Shown piece after piece: positions 54,725 to 62,906 of a DNA stretch of 64,000 bases. Numbering within the stretch: the stretch's first letter is position 1; every line of letters begins with the position of its first letter. The translations under genes and the position numbers were made by a program. A model generated the notes under the pieces. It did no database searches. It was given only the letters and a program-made list of their open reading frames with translations, and was not told the origin of the DNA. Origin of the DNA: an uncultured Lachnospiraceae bacterium (GTDB lineage: Bacteria > Bacillota > Clostridia > Lachnospirales > Lachnospiraceae); NCBI GenBank assembly GCA_910578405.1, contig CAJTQO010000002.1, positions 100,797 to 164,796 on the forward strand. The letters are read 5' to 3'.

Positions 54725-55810
54725 ATGGGTGACAAATTAAAGGTAGGTATATTAGGCGGTACAGGTATGGTAGGGCAGCGGTTTATTTCCCTGTTGGAAA
54801 ATCATCCATGGTTTGAGGTGACAACGGTTGCGGCCAGCCCACGTTCGGCAGGCAAAACCTATGCGGAAGCGGTAGGGGACAGGTGGAAGATGACGACCCC
54901 GATGCCGGAAGCGGTAAAAAATATTGCGGTCATGAATGTAAATGAAGTGGAAAAGGTGGCGGCAGAGGTTGACTTCGTATTCAGCGCAGTGGATATGACA
55001 AAGGATGAGATTAAGAAGATAGAAGAAGAATATGCGAAAACGGAAACCCCGGTGGTATCCAATAACAGCGCGCACCGATGGACGTCGGATGTGCCGATGG
55101 TTGTGCCGGAGATTAATCCTGGGCATATGAAAGTCATTGATTTTCAGAGGGAAAGGCTGGGGACTTCCAGAGGATTTATTGCAGTGAAGCCAAACTGCTC
55201 CATCCAAAGTTATGCGCCTGTCCTGACGGCATGGAGGGAATTTGAACCTTTTGAAGTAGTGGCGACGACTTACCAGGCCATTTCAGGCGCTGGCAAGACT
55301 TTTAAGGATTGGCCGGAAATGGAGGGGAATATTATCCCTTACATTGGCGGTGAGGAGGAGAAAAGCGAAAAGGAGCCGCTGCGTATCTGGGGGGAAATCA
55401 AAGACGGCGTTATTGTTCCGGCGGTTTCTCCGGTTATTACATGCCAGTGTATCCGGGTGCCTGTTTTGAATGGACATACGGCGGCAGTGTTTGTAAAATT
55501 CAAGAAGAAGGCAGAGAAAGAACAGCTTGTGGAGAAGCTTTTAAGCTTTAAAGGGGCGCCGCAGGAATTAGAGCTGCCCAGCGCGCCAAAGCAGTTTATC
55601 CAATATCTGGAGGAAGACAATCGTCCGCAGGTTACGTTGGATGTGGATTTTGAAAACGGCATGGGCGTCAGTGTGGGCCGCTTACGGGAAGATACGGTTT
55701 ATGACTGGAAGTTTGTGGGCCTCTCCCACAATACAGTGCGCGGCGCGGCAGGCGGTGCGGTGCTTTGTGCGGAACTGCTGAAGGCGCAGGGATATATAGA
55801 AAAGAAATAG
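54725..55810 (+). CDS. asd: Aspartate-semialdehyde dehydrogenase (fungal/archaeal-like subtype)
   Basis: This 361-residue enzyme makes aspartate semialdehyde for lysine/DAP, threonine and methionine synthesis. The NADP site is VGILGGTGMVGQRFISLL, the catalytic cysteine is in AVKPNCSIQSY, and the late blocks RIWGEIKDGV and RVPVLNGHTAAVF are typical. Length and motifs match the archaeal/fungal-like subtype, which also occurs in Clostridia. GAGGAGTGG precedes the ATG. It starts 74 bp after argH; co-transcription is possible. Confidence 0.95.
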   Translation: MGDKLKVGILGGTGMVGQRFISLLENHPWFEVTTVAASPRSAGKTYAEAVGDRWKMTTPMPEAVKNIAVMNVNEVEKVAAEVDFVFSAVDMTKDEIKKIEEEYAKTETPVVSNNSAHRWTSDVPMVVPEINPGHMKVIDFQRERLGTSRGFIAVKPNCSIQSYAPVLTAWREFEPFEVVATTYQAISGAGKTFKDWPEMEGNIIPYIGGEEEKSEKEPLRIWGEIKDGVIVPAVSPVITCQCIRVPVLNGHTAAVFVKFKKKAEKEQLVEKLLSFKGAPQELELPSAPKQFIQYLEEDNRPQVTLDVDFENGMGVSVGRLREDTVYDWKFVGLSHNTVRGAAGGAVLCAELLKAQGYIEKK

Positions 55811-55893
55811 TGCGGCAGGTCTGACATATTTTGCCGGATTTGCGCAAACGGGCAGGAGGAAGAGAAAGTAGGAATGGCAGTGTGGGGAAACGT

Positions 55894-57243
55894 ATGCTGA
55901 TAGGACGGGCGGCGGAACTGGAATATTTGAAAGGATATTATGAAAAGGAAGGAAGCCATCTCCTGATTCTTTACGGGCAGAAATCCATTGGAAAAACAGC
56001 GATTTTACGGGAATTTACAAGAGGCAAGCCCTGTCATTACCATATGGCAAGGGCTTGTTCTGGGCAAGGGAGCCTGGAATGGATGCAAAGGCTGGAGGAT
56101 GGGAAGGCAGGACTTGGCTTGGAGAAGGAAGTCGTGGTGGTGGAAGAATTCCAGCATATGGCCCGGACTGGGAAGGAGGCAGTGCAGGCGCTGCTTGCAT
56201 TGTCCGGTAAATGGTCAGGCGGTGCAGGCGTGCTTTTGATACTCGTCAGTTCCAGTATCCGTTGGGTGGAAAATAAAATGGTTTCCCAACTTGGGGAAGC
56301 AGTCAGCGCCATTTCGGATGTGTATAAGGTAAAAGAGCTGGAATTCCGGTATCTGCAGGAATATTTTTCATTGTATTCCGTTCGGCAGTGTATGGAAGTG
56401 TATGCCCTATTGGGCGGTGTGCCAGGCTGGTGGAAGCATTTTGACCAGCGGCGTTCTGTGAAGGGGAATATTTGTCAGGCTATTCTGGAAGGGACAGGCG
56501 GACTGCGCCATACGGTGGAATATCTGGCAATGGAGGAATTGCGGGAACTAGCCGTGTATAATACAATTCTGGCTGCATTGGCAGCCGGAAAACGCAAACT
56601 CAACGATTTGCATAAGGAAACTGGTTTTCCGAGGGCGAAACTAAGCGTTTATTTAGGGAATCTGATTCAAATGGACTGGGTAGAGAAGGTATATTCCTTT
56701 GAACCGTCAGGCAGTGTGGGGAAAAAGGCCAATGCGGAGGCAAAGAAGGGAATGTACCGGATTTGTAACAGTTACATAGACTTTTACTATACATATTTGT
56801 ATTATGGGGAAGAGCAGTTGTTCCGAATGTCTGCGGAACGGTTTTATAATACTTATATCCTGCCGGACAGGGACAGGCATCTGCAGGAAGCTTTCGTAAG
56901 AGCCTGTATGCAGCATATTGAAACATGTGGCAGGCAGGGTAAACTGCCGGTAAGGGAAGACCGTATCGGAAGCTGGTTTGGGAAAGACGGGCGGCATATT
57001 GATGCAGTGGTGCAGGAAACAGGGGGCGCGACGCTGCTGGCGCTATGCCAGGGCAGCCGCTTTGGGATGACATATGAGGAATACGCGGGGATGCTGGCAA
57101 CGGCGCAAAAAGCTGGTTTCCACGCAGACTATGTCTGGCTGTATGCGGAATTGTTTGACTGCCGCATTGTGAAGGAGGCAGAGGAAAGGGAAACATTGGT
57201 TTTGGTGGACATCAGAGAGATGTCCGGCCTGCTTTCCCAATAG
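55894..57243 (+). CDS. AAA/STAND-like ATPase with DUF234 C-terminal domain
   Basis: This 449-residue protein begins with LIGRAAELEYLKGYYEKE and has Walker A GQKSIGKTAIL near residue 30 and Walker B VVVVEEFQHM; an ATPase_2-type core extends to about 240. A winged-helix region then reads KLNDLHKETGFPRAKLSVYLGNL, and a C-terminal DUF234 part (about 290-430, RICNSYIDFYYTYLYY, then a nuclease-fold-like GSWFGKDGRHIDAVV) follows. The family of archaeal-type ATPases has unknown roles, possibly in DNA or stress response. Start is uncertain: ATG 55894, or GTG at 55882. Downstream topB is 127 bp away. Confidence 0.8.
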   Translation: MLIGRAAELEYLKGYYEKEGSHLLILYGQKSIGKTAILREFTRGKPCHYHMARACSGQGSLEWMQRLEDGKAGLGLEKEVVVVEEFQHMARTGKEAVQALLALSGKWSGGAGVLLILVSSSIRWVENKMVSQLGEAVSAISDVYKVKELEFRYLQEYFSLYSVRQCMEVYALLGGVPGWWKHFDQRRSVKGNICQAILEGTGGLRHTVEYLAMEELRELAVYNTILAALAAGKRKLNDLHKETGFPRAKLSVYLGNLIQMDWVEKVYSFEPSGSVGKKANAEAKKGMYRICNSYIDFYYTYLYYGEEQLFRMSAERFYNTYILPDRDRHLQEAFVRACMQHIETCGRQGKLPVREDRIGSWFGKDGRHIDAVVQETGGATLLALCQGSRFGMTYEEYAGMLATAQKAGFHADYVWLYAELFDCRIVKEAEERETLVLVDIREMSGLLSQ

Positions 57244-57370
57244 CGCAAAGGGAAAACGGGGAAAGTCTGCCGTTTGTTGTTTATAGAGGGGATTTGGTTT
57301 ACAGGGCAGAAAAATGAAAGGGCTTTTTTGTCCGGACGGCGTACAGCGGTAAAAAGAAAATGGAGTATGA

Positions 57371-59443
57371 ATGAAGAAAAATTTATATATTGCGGAAAAA
57401 CCAAGTGTGGCAAGGGAATTTGCAAAGGCGCTGAAATTAAATATGAGCAACCGGGACGGATACATGGAGTCGGAGGATGCGGTCGTTACATGGTGCGTAG
57501 GACACCTGGTAACGATGAGCTATCCGGAAGTATACGATGAAAAGTATAAGCGCTGGTCTTTGTCCACGCTTCCCTTCGTTCCGGAAGAATTCAAGTATGA
57601 GGTGATTGGGAATGTGAAGAAGCAGTTTGACATTGTGAGCGGGCTGCTAAACCGGGCGGATGTGGAAACGATTTATGTCTGCACCGACTCGGGGCGGGAA
57701 GGGGAATACATTTACCGGCTGGTGGAGCGGCAGGCCAAGGTGAAGGGCAAACAGCGCAGACGTGTATGGATTGATTCCCAAACCGAGGAAGAAATCCTGC
57801 GGGGCATACGGGAGGCTAAGGATTTGTCGGATTATGACAATCTCTGTGCAGCCGCCTATCTGAGAGCAAAGGAAGACTATTTGATGGGGATTAATTTTTC
57901 CCGTGTGCTGACGCTGAAATATGGGAATTCCATCAAAGCTTATTTAAAAGCAGACCGGGCAGTGGTTTCCGTAGGCAGGGTGATGACTTGTGTGCTGGGT
58001 ATGGTGGTTAACCGGGAACGGGAAATCCGCAGCTTTGTAAAGACGCCGTTTTACCGTGTGACGGCGGTTGTGACAGCGGAGCAAAAGGCGTTTGAATGTG
58101 AGTGGAAGGCGGTAGAGGGTACCAAATATTTTAATTCCCCTCTTTTATATAAAGAGAACGGCTTTAAAGAAAAGAAGACGGCGCAGGAACTGATTGCCCA
58201 TTTGGAAGAAGAGCCAGAGGCTGTCCCGGTCGTGGAAGCCGTGGAGCGGAAAAAAGAGACAAAAAACCCTCCGTTGCTTTATAATCTGGCGGAGTTGCAG
58301 AATGACTGTTCCAAACTTTTTAAAATCAGTCCGGACGAGACGCTTCGTATTGCGCAGGAGCTGTATGAAAAGAAGATGACCACTTATCCAAGAACCGATG
58401 CCAGGGTGTTGTCTACGGCTGTGGCAAAAGAAATCCACAAAAATATCGGAGGACTGCGCGGATATACTCTGGCGTCGGTTTTTGCCGGAGAGATTCTGGC
58501 TGGCGGGTTTTACAAAAATATTGCAAAAACAAGGTATGTGAACGATAAACAGATTACGGATCATTATGCCATTATCCCTACGGGGCAGGGATTGAACAAC
58601 TTAAGCGGCCTGCATCCTACGTCGGCAAAGGTATATGAGGTTATTGTCCGTCGGTTCTTGAGCATTTTTTATCCGGCGGCGGTATATCGGAAAATCGCGT
58701 TGACGATAGCCATGAAGGACGAGAAATTTTTTGCCAGTTTCAAGGTGTTGGAAGAGGAAGGCTATCTGAAAGTAACGGAGTTTTCTTTTGGAAAAAAGAA
58801 GGACGGAAAAAGGGGGGAGAAGGCATATAATGGAAAAGGGGAGGAGGGCGCAGGCGGGAAAACGGAAGCGGAAGAGGCAAAGGATGGGCAGGATAGCATG
58901 GCAGACGCCAAAGATCCGGAATTCCTTGCTATGGTGCAGCGGTTGAAAAAGGGAACGCGTCTGTTGTTAAACGGTTTGGAAATCCGGGAAGGTGAGACTT
59001 CGCCTCCCAAACGGTATAATTCCGGCACAATGATTTTAACAATGGAAAATGCCGGACAATTTATTGAAGACGAGGAGCTGCGGGCGCAGATTAAAGGAAG
59101 CGGGATAGGAACTTCCGCTACCCGGGCGGAAATTTTAAAGAAATTGGTGAATATTGATTATTTGGCTTTGAATAAAAAGACACAGATGATTACCCCAACT
59201 TTAATGGGGGAAATGGTGTATGAGGTGGTGGCAGGAGCCATCAAGCCGTTACTGGATCCGGCACTGACGGCAAGTTGGGAAAAAGGATTGACTTTGGTGG
59301 CGGAAGGGAGTATTACAGAAGAGGAGTATATGCGTAAACTGGATGATTTTGTGTCACGGCGGACGAATATCGTGAAACAGTTGGGAAACCAGGGATTTTT
59401 GTTTGAGCGGTTTGAGGCGGTGGCGGGGAATTATAAGAGGTAG
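57371..59443 (+). CDS. topB: DNA topoisomerase III (type IA)
   Basis: This 690-residue type IA topoisomerase relaxes and decatenates DNA. The Toprim motifs are LYIAEKPSVAREFAKAL and TDSGREGEYIYRLVE; the catalytic tyrosine is in TTYPRTDARVLS (near 338), and the late signature IGTSATRAEIL is intact. A hydrophilic insertion KKKDGKRGEKAYNGKGEEGA (near 475-500) lies before the last core part. There are no C-terminal zinc ribbons. The TopB assignment over TopA rests on the short form and TopB-like motifs. TGGAG precedes the ATG at 57371. Confidence 0.92.
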   Translation: MKKNLYIAEKPSVAREFAKALKLNMSNRDGYMESEDAVVTWCVGHLVTMSYPEVYDEKYKRWSLSTLPFVPEEFKYEVIGNVKKQFDIVSGLLNRADVETIYVCTDSGREGEYIYRLVERQAKVKGKQRRRVWIDSQTEEEILRGIREAKDLSDYDNLCAAAYLRAKEDYLMGINFSRVLTLKYGNSIKAYLKADRAVVSVGRVMTCVLGMVVNREREIRSFVKTPFYRVTAVVTAEQKAFECEWKAVEGTKYFNSPLLYKENGFKEKKTAQELIAHLEEEPEAVPVVEAVERKKETKNPPLLYNLAELQNDCSKLFKISPDETLRIAQELYEKKMTTYPRTDARVLSTAVAKEIHKNIGGLRGYTLASVFAGEILAGGFYKNIAKTRYVNDKQITDHYAIIPTGQGLNNLSGLHPTSAKVYEVIVRRFLSIFYPAAVYRKIALTIAMKDEKFFASFKVLEEEGYLKVTEFSFGKKKDGKRGEKAYNGKGEEGAGGKTEAEEAKDGQDSMADAKDPEFLAMVQRLKKGTRLLLNGLEIREGETSPPKRYNSGTMILTMENAGQFIEDEELRAQIKGSGIGTSATRAEILKKLVNIDYLALNKKTQMITPTLMGEMVYEVVAGAIKPLLDPALTASWEKGLTLVAEGSITEEEYMRKLDDFVSRRTNIVKQLGNQGFLFERFEAVAGNYKR

Positions 59444-59455
59444 GATGGGGAGGAC

Positions 59456-59606
59456 GCGCCGGATATTATACCGTTGTCCCAAAGACACACTCCCGCTCGC
59501 TTCAAACGCAGCGGCTCTAAGCTTGAATTTGCCGTTGGCAGATTGCGCCTTGTTAAGAGTCGGTGTTTTCGGACGGTCTTTGGGACAACGGTATAATATC
59601 CGGCGC
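59456..59606. mobile_element. 151-bp MITE-like element with perfect 31-bp terminal inverted repeats
   Basis: The arms 59456-59486 and 59576-59606 are exact reverse complements over 31 bp, with inner part GGATATTATACCGTTGTCCC. The 89-bp centre shows no open reading frame. The structure fits a non-autonomous miniature transposon or an unusual long hairpin. It lies between topB and the beta-helix gene, in a gap of 319 bp with no gene. Confidence 0.82.
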
Positions 59607-59762
59607 TGTGCGCTGGTATAGTTTCGTTGTGTTGGGACGGCCGGTTTTTCCAGGTGGCATTGCTTGGTGGGAGCGGGAGGTGGGAAATGGCATATGGGTG
59701 TTGTGTTGTTCGGGAAGGGTGCTTGTTGATTTAGATATGGATTGGGATTAGGAGGGAAAAGG

Positions 59763-60437
59763 ATGGAAGAGTTGAAAATTCAGAAATTGTATACGTTAGC
59801 GGAGACTATTGCGGCAGAGTTGTTTGAGGGGGTTGTGTATCCGTGGGAGGCGCTGCCGGAGATTGGGGCTTTTATTGTGAAGCTGGGGAATTGTCTGCCG
59901 GAGGATGTGTATGAAAAAAGGGGAGAGAATGTGTGGGTGGCAAAGAGCGCTAAGGTTTTTCCGAGCGCGTTTATTCATGGGCCGGCTATTATTGATGAAG
60001 GGGCGGAAATCCGGCATTGCGCTTTTATCAGGGGGAATGCGATAGTGGGGAAAGGGGCTGTTGTGGGGAATTCTACAGAGTTAAAGAATGTGGCGCTTTT
60101 TAATAAGGTGCAGGTGCCTCACTATAATTATGTGGGGGATAGCATATTGGGCTATAAGGCGCATATGGGAGCTGGTTCGATTACGTCTAATGTGAAAAGC
60201 GATAAAACGTTGGTGACAGTGAAGGCCGGGACGCAACGGTTTGAAACAGGGCTTAAGAAATTTGGCGCCATGCTGGGAGATGAAGTGGAAATTGGATGCA
60301 ACAGTGTGCTAAACCCGGGGACGGTAATTGGGAAAAGTTCCAATGTGTATCCAACTTCTTCGGTCAGAGGTTATGTTCCGGCTCACAGTATTTATAAAGG
60401 AGAGGGACAAATTGTGGCAAAGGCCGATAAGATATAG
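59763..60437 (+). CDS. Left-handed beta-helix (hexapeptide-repeat) protein
   Basis: This 224-residue protein has an N-terminal helical part (about 1-65) and a left-handed beta-helix of hexapeptide repeats (AKVFPSAFIHGPAIIDEGAEIRH, IRGNAIVGKGAVVGNST, GDEVEIGCNSVLNPGTVIG). Such proteins are often called UDP-N-acetylglucosamine pyrophosphorylase by similarity to the C-terminal half of GlmU, but no nucleotidyltransferase domain is present. It could be a sugar acyltransferase or a structural beta-helix protein; the substrate is unknown. GGAGG lies seven bases ahead of the ATG at 59763. Confidence 0.82.
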   Translation: MEELKIQKLYTLAETIAAELFEGVVYPWEALPEIGAFIVKLGNCLPEDVYEKRGENVWVAKSAKVFPSAFIHGPAIIDEGAEIRHCAFIRGNAIVGKGAVVGNSTELKNVALFNKVQVPHYNYVGDSILGYKAHMGAGSITSNVKSDKTLVTVKAGTQRFETGLKKFGAMLGDEVEIGCNSVLNPGTVIGKSSNVYPTSSVRGYVPAHSIYKGEGQIVAKADKI

Positions 60438-60463
60438 AATTAGCATATGTGTATTGGCCAAAT

Positions 60464-60522
60464 CCTGGCTTTCCAGAGGCAGACAGTCGCTAAAAGCGTG
60501 GATAAGAAACAGGGAAGCCAGG
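60464..60522 (+). repeat. Hairpin between the beta-helix gene and the GGGtGRT operon
   Basis: CCTGGCTTTCC (60464-60474) pairs with GGGAAGCCAGG (60512-60522) over 11 bp with one G-U-type mismatch; a small inner hairpin CGC/GCG (near 60488-60498) sits in the loop. No T tract follows, so it is not a typical terminator. It might be a regulatory leader structure. Confidence 0.5.
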
Positions 60523-60642
60523 CTGTAAGAAAAAATTAGAATAATATTAGAAAAAGACTGGATTTTTTGCAAGAAATGTGCGAAAATATACATGCGATTA
60601 TGATAAAATATTCACAAGTTACATATTGAAAGGAGTTTTCAC

Positions 60643-61335
60643 ATGATTTATTCAAAGGAAGTTGAAGAAATGTGTACAGTTGCACAGGGTGTAAATCACG
60701 GATGTGCGCCTATCCCGGAAGAAGCGAACTGGGTAAAGGTAAAGGAAGTAAAGGATATTTCCGGTTTAACACATGGTGTAGGCTGGTGTGCGCCCCAGCA
60801 GGGAGCCTGCAAGCTCACATTGAATGTGAAGGAAGGCATTATCCAGGAAGCATTGGTGGAGACCATCGGATGCTCTGGTATGACCCACTCCGCAGCTATG
60901 GCAGCAGAAATTCTGCCGGGCAGGACAGTGATGGAAGCATTGAATACAGACCTTGTATGCGATGCTATTAATACGGCTATGAGAGAGCTGTTCCTGCAGA
61001 TTGTATACGGAAGAAGCCAGAGTGCATTCTCTGAAGACGGGCTTCCGGTTGGGGCTGGTTTGGAAGACCTTGGAAAAGGGCTTAGGAGTCAGGTTGGCAC
61101 AATGTACGGCACTTTAAAGAAAGGCCCCCGCTATCTTGAAATGGCTGAAGGATATGTAACAGGTATCGCGCTGGATGCAGACGACCAGATTATCGGCTAT
61201 CAGTTTGTAAGTCTTGGCAAGATGACAGATTTCATCAAAAAAGGCGATGATCCGAATACCGCATGGGAAAAAGCAAAAGGTCAGTATGGCCGCGTAGCGG
61301 ATGCTGTTAAGATTATTGATCCGAGAGAAGAATAA
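60643..61335 (+). CDS. NifU-like iron-sulfur scaffold protein paired with GGGtGRT protein
   Basis: This 230-residue protein resembles the NifU N-terminal/IscU scaffold fold: cysteines at residues 11, 21, 49, 56 and 77 lie in GWCAPQQGACKL and ETIGCSGMTHSAAMAAEIL, the last a typical scaffold motif. It is longer than IscU, with a C-terminal part (about 130-230) of its own. AAAGGAG precedes the ATG by ten bases. The next gene begins 16 bp downstream, and the pair is a recurring unit in anaerobes. Whether it assembles, carries or repairs clusters is inference. The third-position base use is more even than in neighbours, suggesting high expression. Confidence 0.9.
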   Translation: MIYSKEVEEMCTVAQGVNHGCAPIPEEANWVKVKEVKDISGLTHGVGWCAPQQGACKLTLNVKEGIIQEALVETIGCSGMTHSAAMAAEILPGRTVMEALNTDLVCDAINTAMRELFLQIVYGRSQSAFSEDGLPVGAGLEDLGKGLRSQVGTMYGTLKKGPRYLEMAEGYVTGIALDADDQIIGYQFVSLGKMTDFIKKGDDPNTAWEKAKGQYGRVADAVKIIDPREE

Positions 61336-61351
61336 TAGGAGGACTGAAAAG

Positions 61352-62362
61352 ATGGCGTTATTTGAATCATATGAAAGAAGAATTGACAAAATTAATTCCG
61401 TATTGAACAGTTACGGAATCTCTTCCATTGAAGAAGCGGAAAAAATCACAAAAGATGCGGGCTTGAATGTATATGACCAGGTAAAAGGCATCCAGCCCAT
61501 CTGTTTTGAAAATGCATGTTGGGCATATATTGTAGGCGCGGCAATCGCAATTAAGAAAGGCTGCAGAAAAGCGGCGGAAGCAGCAGCGGCCATCGGTGAA
61601 GGGCTTCAGGCTTTCTGTATTCCGGGTTCTGTGGCAGATACCCGTAAGGTGGGCCTTGGCCATGGCAACCTTGGCAAGATGCTTCTGGAAGAAGAGACAG
61701 AGTGTTTCTGCTTCCTGGCAGGCCATGAGTCTTTTGCAGCGGCAGAGGGCGCAATCGGTATTGCAGAAAAGGCAAACAAAGTTCGTCAGAAACCTTTAAG
61801 GGTTATTTTAAATGGTCTTGGAAAAGATGCGGCACAGGTTATTTCCAGAATTAACGGCTTTACTTTTGTAGAGACAGAGTATGATCCTTATACGAATACT
61901 GTAAAGGAAGTATCCAGGAAATCTTATTCTGAAGGATTGCGTGCAAAGGTAAATTGCTATGGCGCAAATGATGTGTGCGAAGGCGTTGCAATTATGCATA
62001 AGGAAGGGGTAGACGTTTCCATTACTGGTAACTCCACCAATCCGACCAGGTTCCAGCATCCGGTAGCAGGTACATACAAGAAAGAATGCAATGAGCAGGG
62101 CAAGAAATACTTCTCCGTTGCATCTGGCGGCGGCACAGGCCGTACTCTGCATCCCGATAATATGGCTGCAGGCCCTGCTTCCTATGGTATGACTGATACG
62201 ATGGGACGTATGCATTCCGATGCACAGTTCGCAGGTTCTTCTTCCGTTCCTGCTCATGTGGAAATGATGGGCTTAATCGGCGCTGGCAACAACCCGATGG
62301 TTGGTATGACAGTGGCTGTGGCTGTTTCGATTGAGGAAGCCGCTAAGGAAGGCAAGTTCTAA
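61352..62362 (+). CDS. GGGtGRT protein (conserved, function unknown)
   Basis: This 336-residue protein is named for the motif GGGTGRT near residue 258 (SVASGGGTGRTLHPDN). It shows no signal peptide or clear membrane segment, and a glycine-rich, conserved C-terminal half (SYGMTDTMGRMHSDAQF, MGLIGAGNNPMVGMTVAVAV). In other genomes it is found with a NifU-like protein, as here, 16 bp downstream with AGGAGG before the ATG at 61352. The biochemical role is not known; an iron-sulfur cluster or redox-related function is inferred only from the partner. A terminator follows. Confidence 0.9.
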   Translation: MALFESYERRIDKINSVLNSYGISSIEEAEKITKDAGLNVYDQVKGIQPICFENACWAYIVGAAIAIKKGCRKAAEAAAAIGEGLQAFCIPGSVADTRKVGLGHGNLGKMLLEEETECFCFLAGHESFAAAEGAIGIAEKANKVRQKPLRVILNGLGKDAAQVISRINGFTFVETEYDPYTNTVKEVSRKSYSEGLRAKVNCYGANDVCEGVAIMHKEGVDVSITGNSTNPTRFQHPVAGTYKKECNEQGKKYFSVASGGGTGRTLHPDNMAAGPASYGMTDTMGRMHSDAQFAGSSSVPAHVEMMGLIGAGNNPMVGMTVAVAVSIEEAAKEGKF

Positions 62363-62378
62363 GAAATAGCGTATTTAT

Positions 62379-62424
62379 AAGGGTTTCCGTTGATGTGAAT
62401 TGTCAGCGGAAGCCCTTAATTTTG
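62379..62424 (+). terminator. Terminator after the GGGtGRT gene
   Basis: AAGGGTTTCCGTTGA (62379-62393) pairs with TCAGCGGAAGCCCTT (62403-62417), a 15-bp stem with two G-U pairs, followed by AATTTTG. The T tract is short but the hairpin is strong. Confidence 0.75.
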
Positions 62425-62429
62425 CCACG

Positions 62430-62474
62430 TAATAGACAGATAATAGACAAGTAATAGACATACGGTAATAGACA
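62430..62474 (+). repeat. Four direct repeats TAATAGACA at the edge of the integrated element
   Basis: TAATAGACA occurs at 62430-62438, 62441-62449, 62452-62460 and 62466-62474, spaced 11, 11 and 14 bp. They lie just after the terminator of the last chromosomal gene and near the end of an integrase-bearing element, as would be expected for integrase/excisionase arm-binding sites. Confidence 0.65.
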
Positions 62475-62540
62475 AATATTGGCATAAAAAAAGACTGTTA
62501 CCCGAAGCAGGAGTGGCGGTTTTCTCCATTTGTGGGAAAT

Positions 62541-62575
62541 TGTAAAAGGGCATCTGCATTTTACAGACACCCTTT
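62541..62575 (-). terminator. Probable terminator of the minus-strand small-gene operon
   Basis: On the minus strand AAAGGGTGTCTG and CAGATGCCCTTT pair over about 12 bp (one mismatch) around a short loop, followed by TTTTAC. It lies downstream of the last small gene of the element. Confidence 0.55.
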
Positions 62576-62608
62576 GATACGGTTTTATTTAACGGTTATT
62601 GCTTATGC

Positions 62609-62776
62609 TTATAATATTGTGCCGGACAGTAAGGAATAATCCTTTAAATGTTCTAAAATGATATTTTGGACATATTCAAGAATGGCAGCAGTATCATAAG
62701 AGAAAGTGTTTTCGTCCAGTACATCGTTATCCAGTAAATCTGCGACTATTGCCTTTGCTATGTCGTTTCTATTCAT
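62609..62776 (-). CDS. Small hypothetical protein of the integrated element
   Basis: A 55-residue acidic protein (MNRNDIAKAIVADLLDNDVL, ending in a helix with EHLKDYSLLSGTIL) starts at first base 62776, overlapping the stop of the preceding gene by 8 bp (ATGAATAG), a sign of translational coupling. No known domain is recognised. Confidence 0.6.
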   Translation of the reverse strand: MNRNDIAKAIVADLLDNDVLDENTFSYDTAAILEYVQNIILEHLKDYSLLSGTIL

Positions 62777-62906
62777 CAGCAACACTGCCTTTCTCCTGCT
62801 GAATTTCAAGATACGTCTTTGCAAATGTATAAATCTTTATAAGGTCTTGGGTATCATCAATCTGTTTCATAATTTCCATTACCTGCTTTATCAGATGTTC
62901 TTTCAT
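62769..62906 (-). CDS. Small helical hypothetical protein of the integrated element
   Basis: A 45-residue, mostly helical protein starts at first base 62906 (MKEHLIKQVMEIMKQIDDTQ). It overlaps the preceding 197-residue gene by 4 bp (ATGA) and the next gene by 8 bp, so all three seem translationally coupled. Too short for homology calls. Confidence 0.6.
   Translation of the reverse strand: MKEHLIKQVMEIMKQIDDTQDLIKIYTFAKTYLEIQQEKGSVADE

Noticed and set aside
59456..59606. Simple transcription terminator for topB
   Set aside because: Arms are 31 bp, the loop is 89 nt and there is no T tract; it fits a miniature element better.
62430..62474. CRISPR array from the TAATAGACA repeats
   Set aside because: Repeats are only nine bases and the spacing is two to five bases, so they are more like protein-binding sites.
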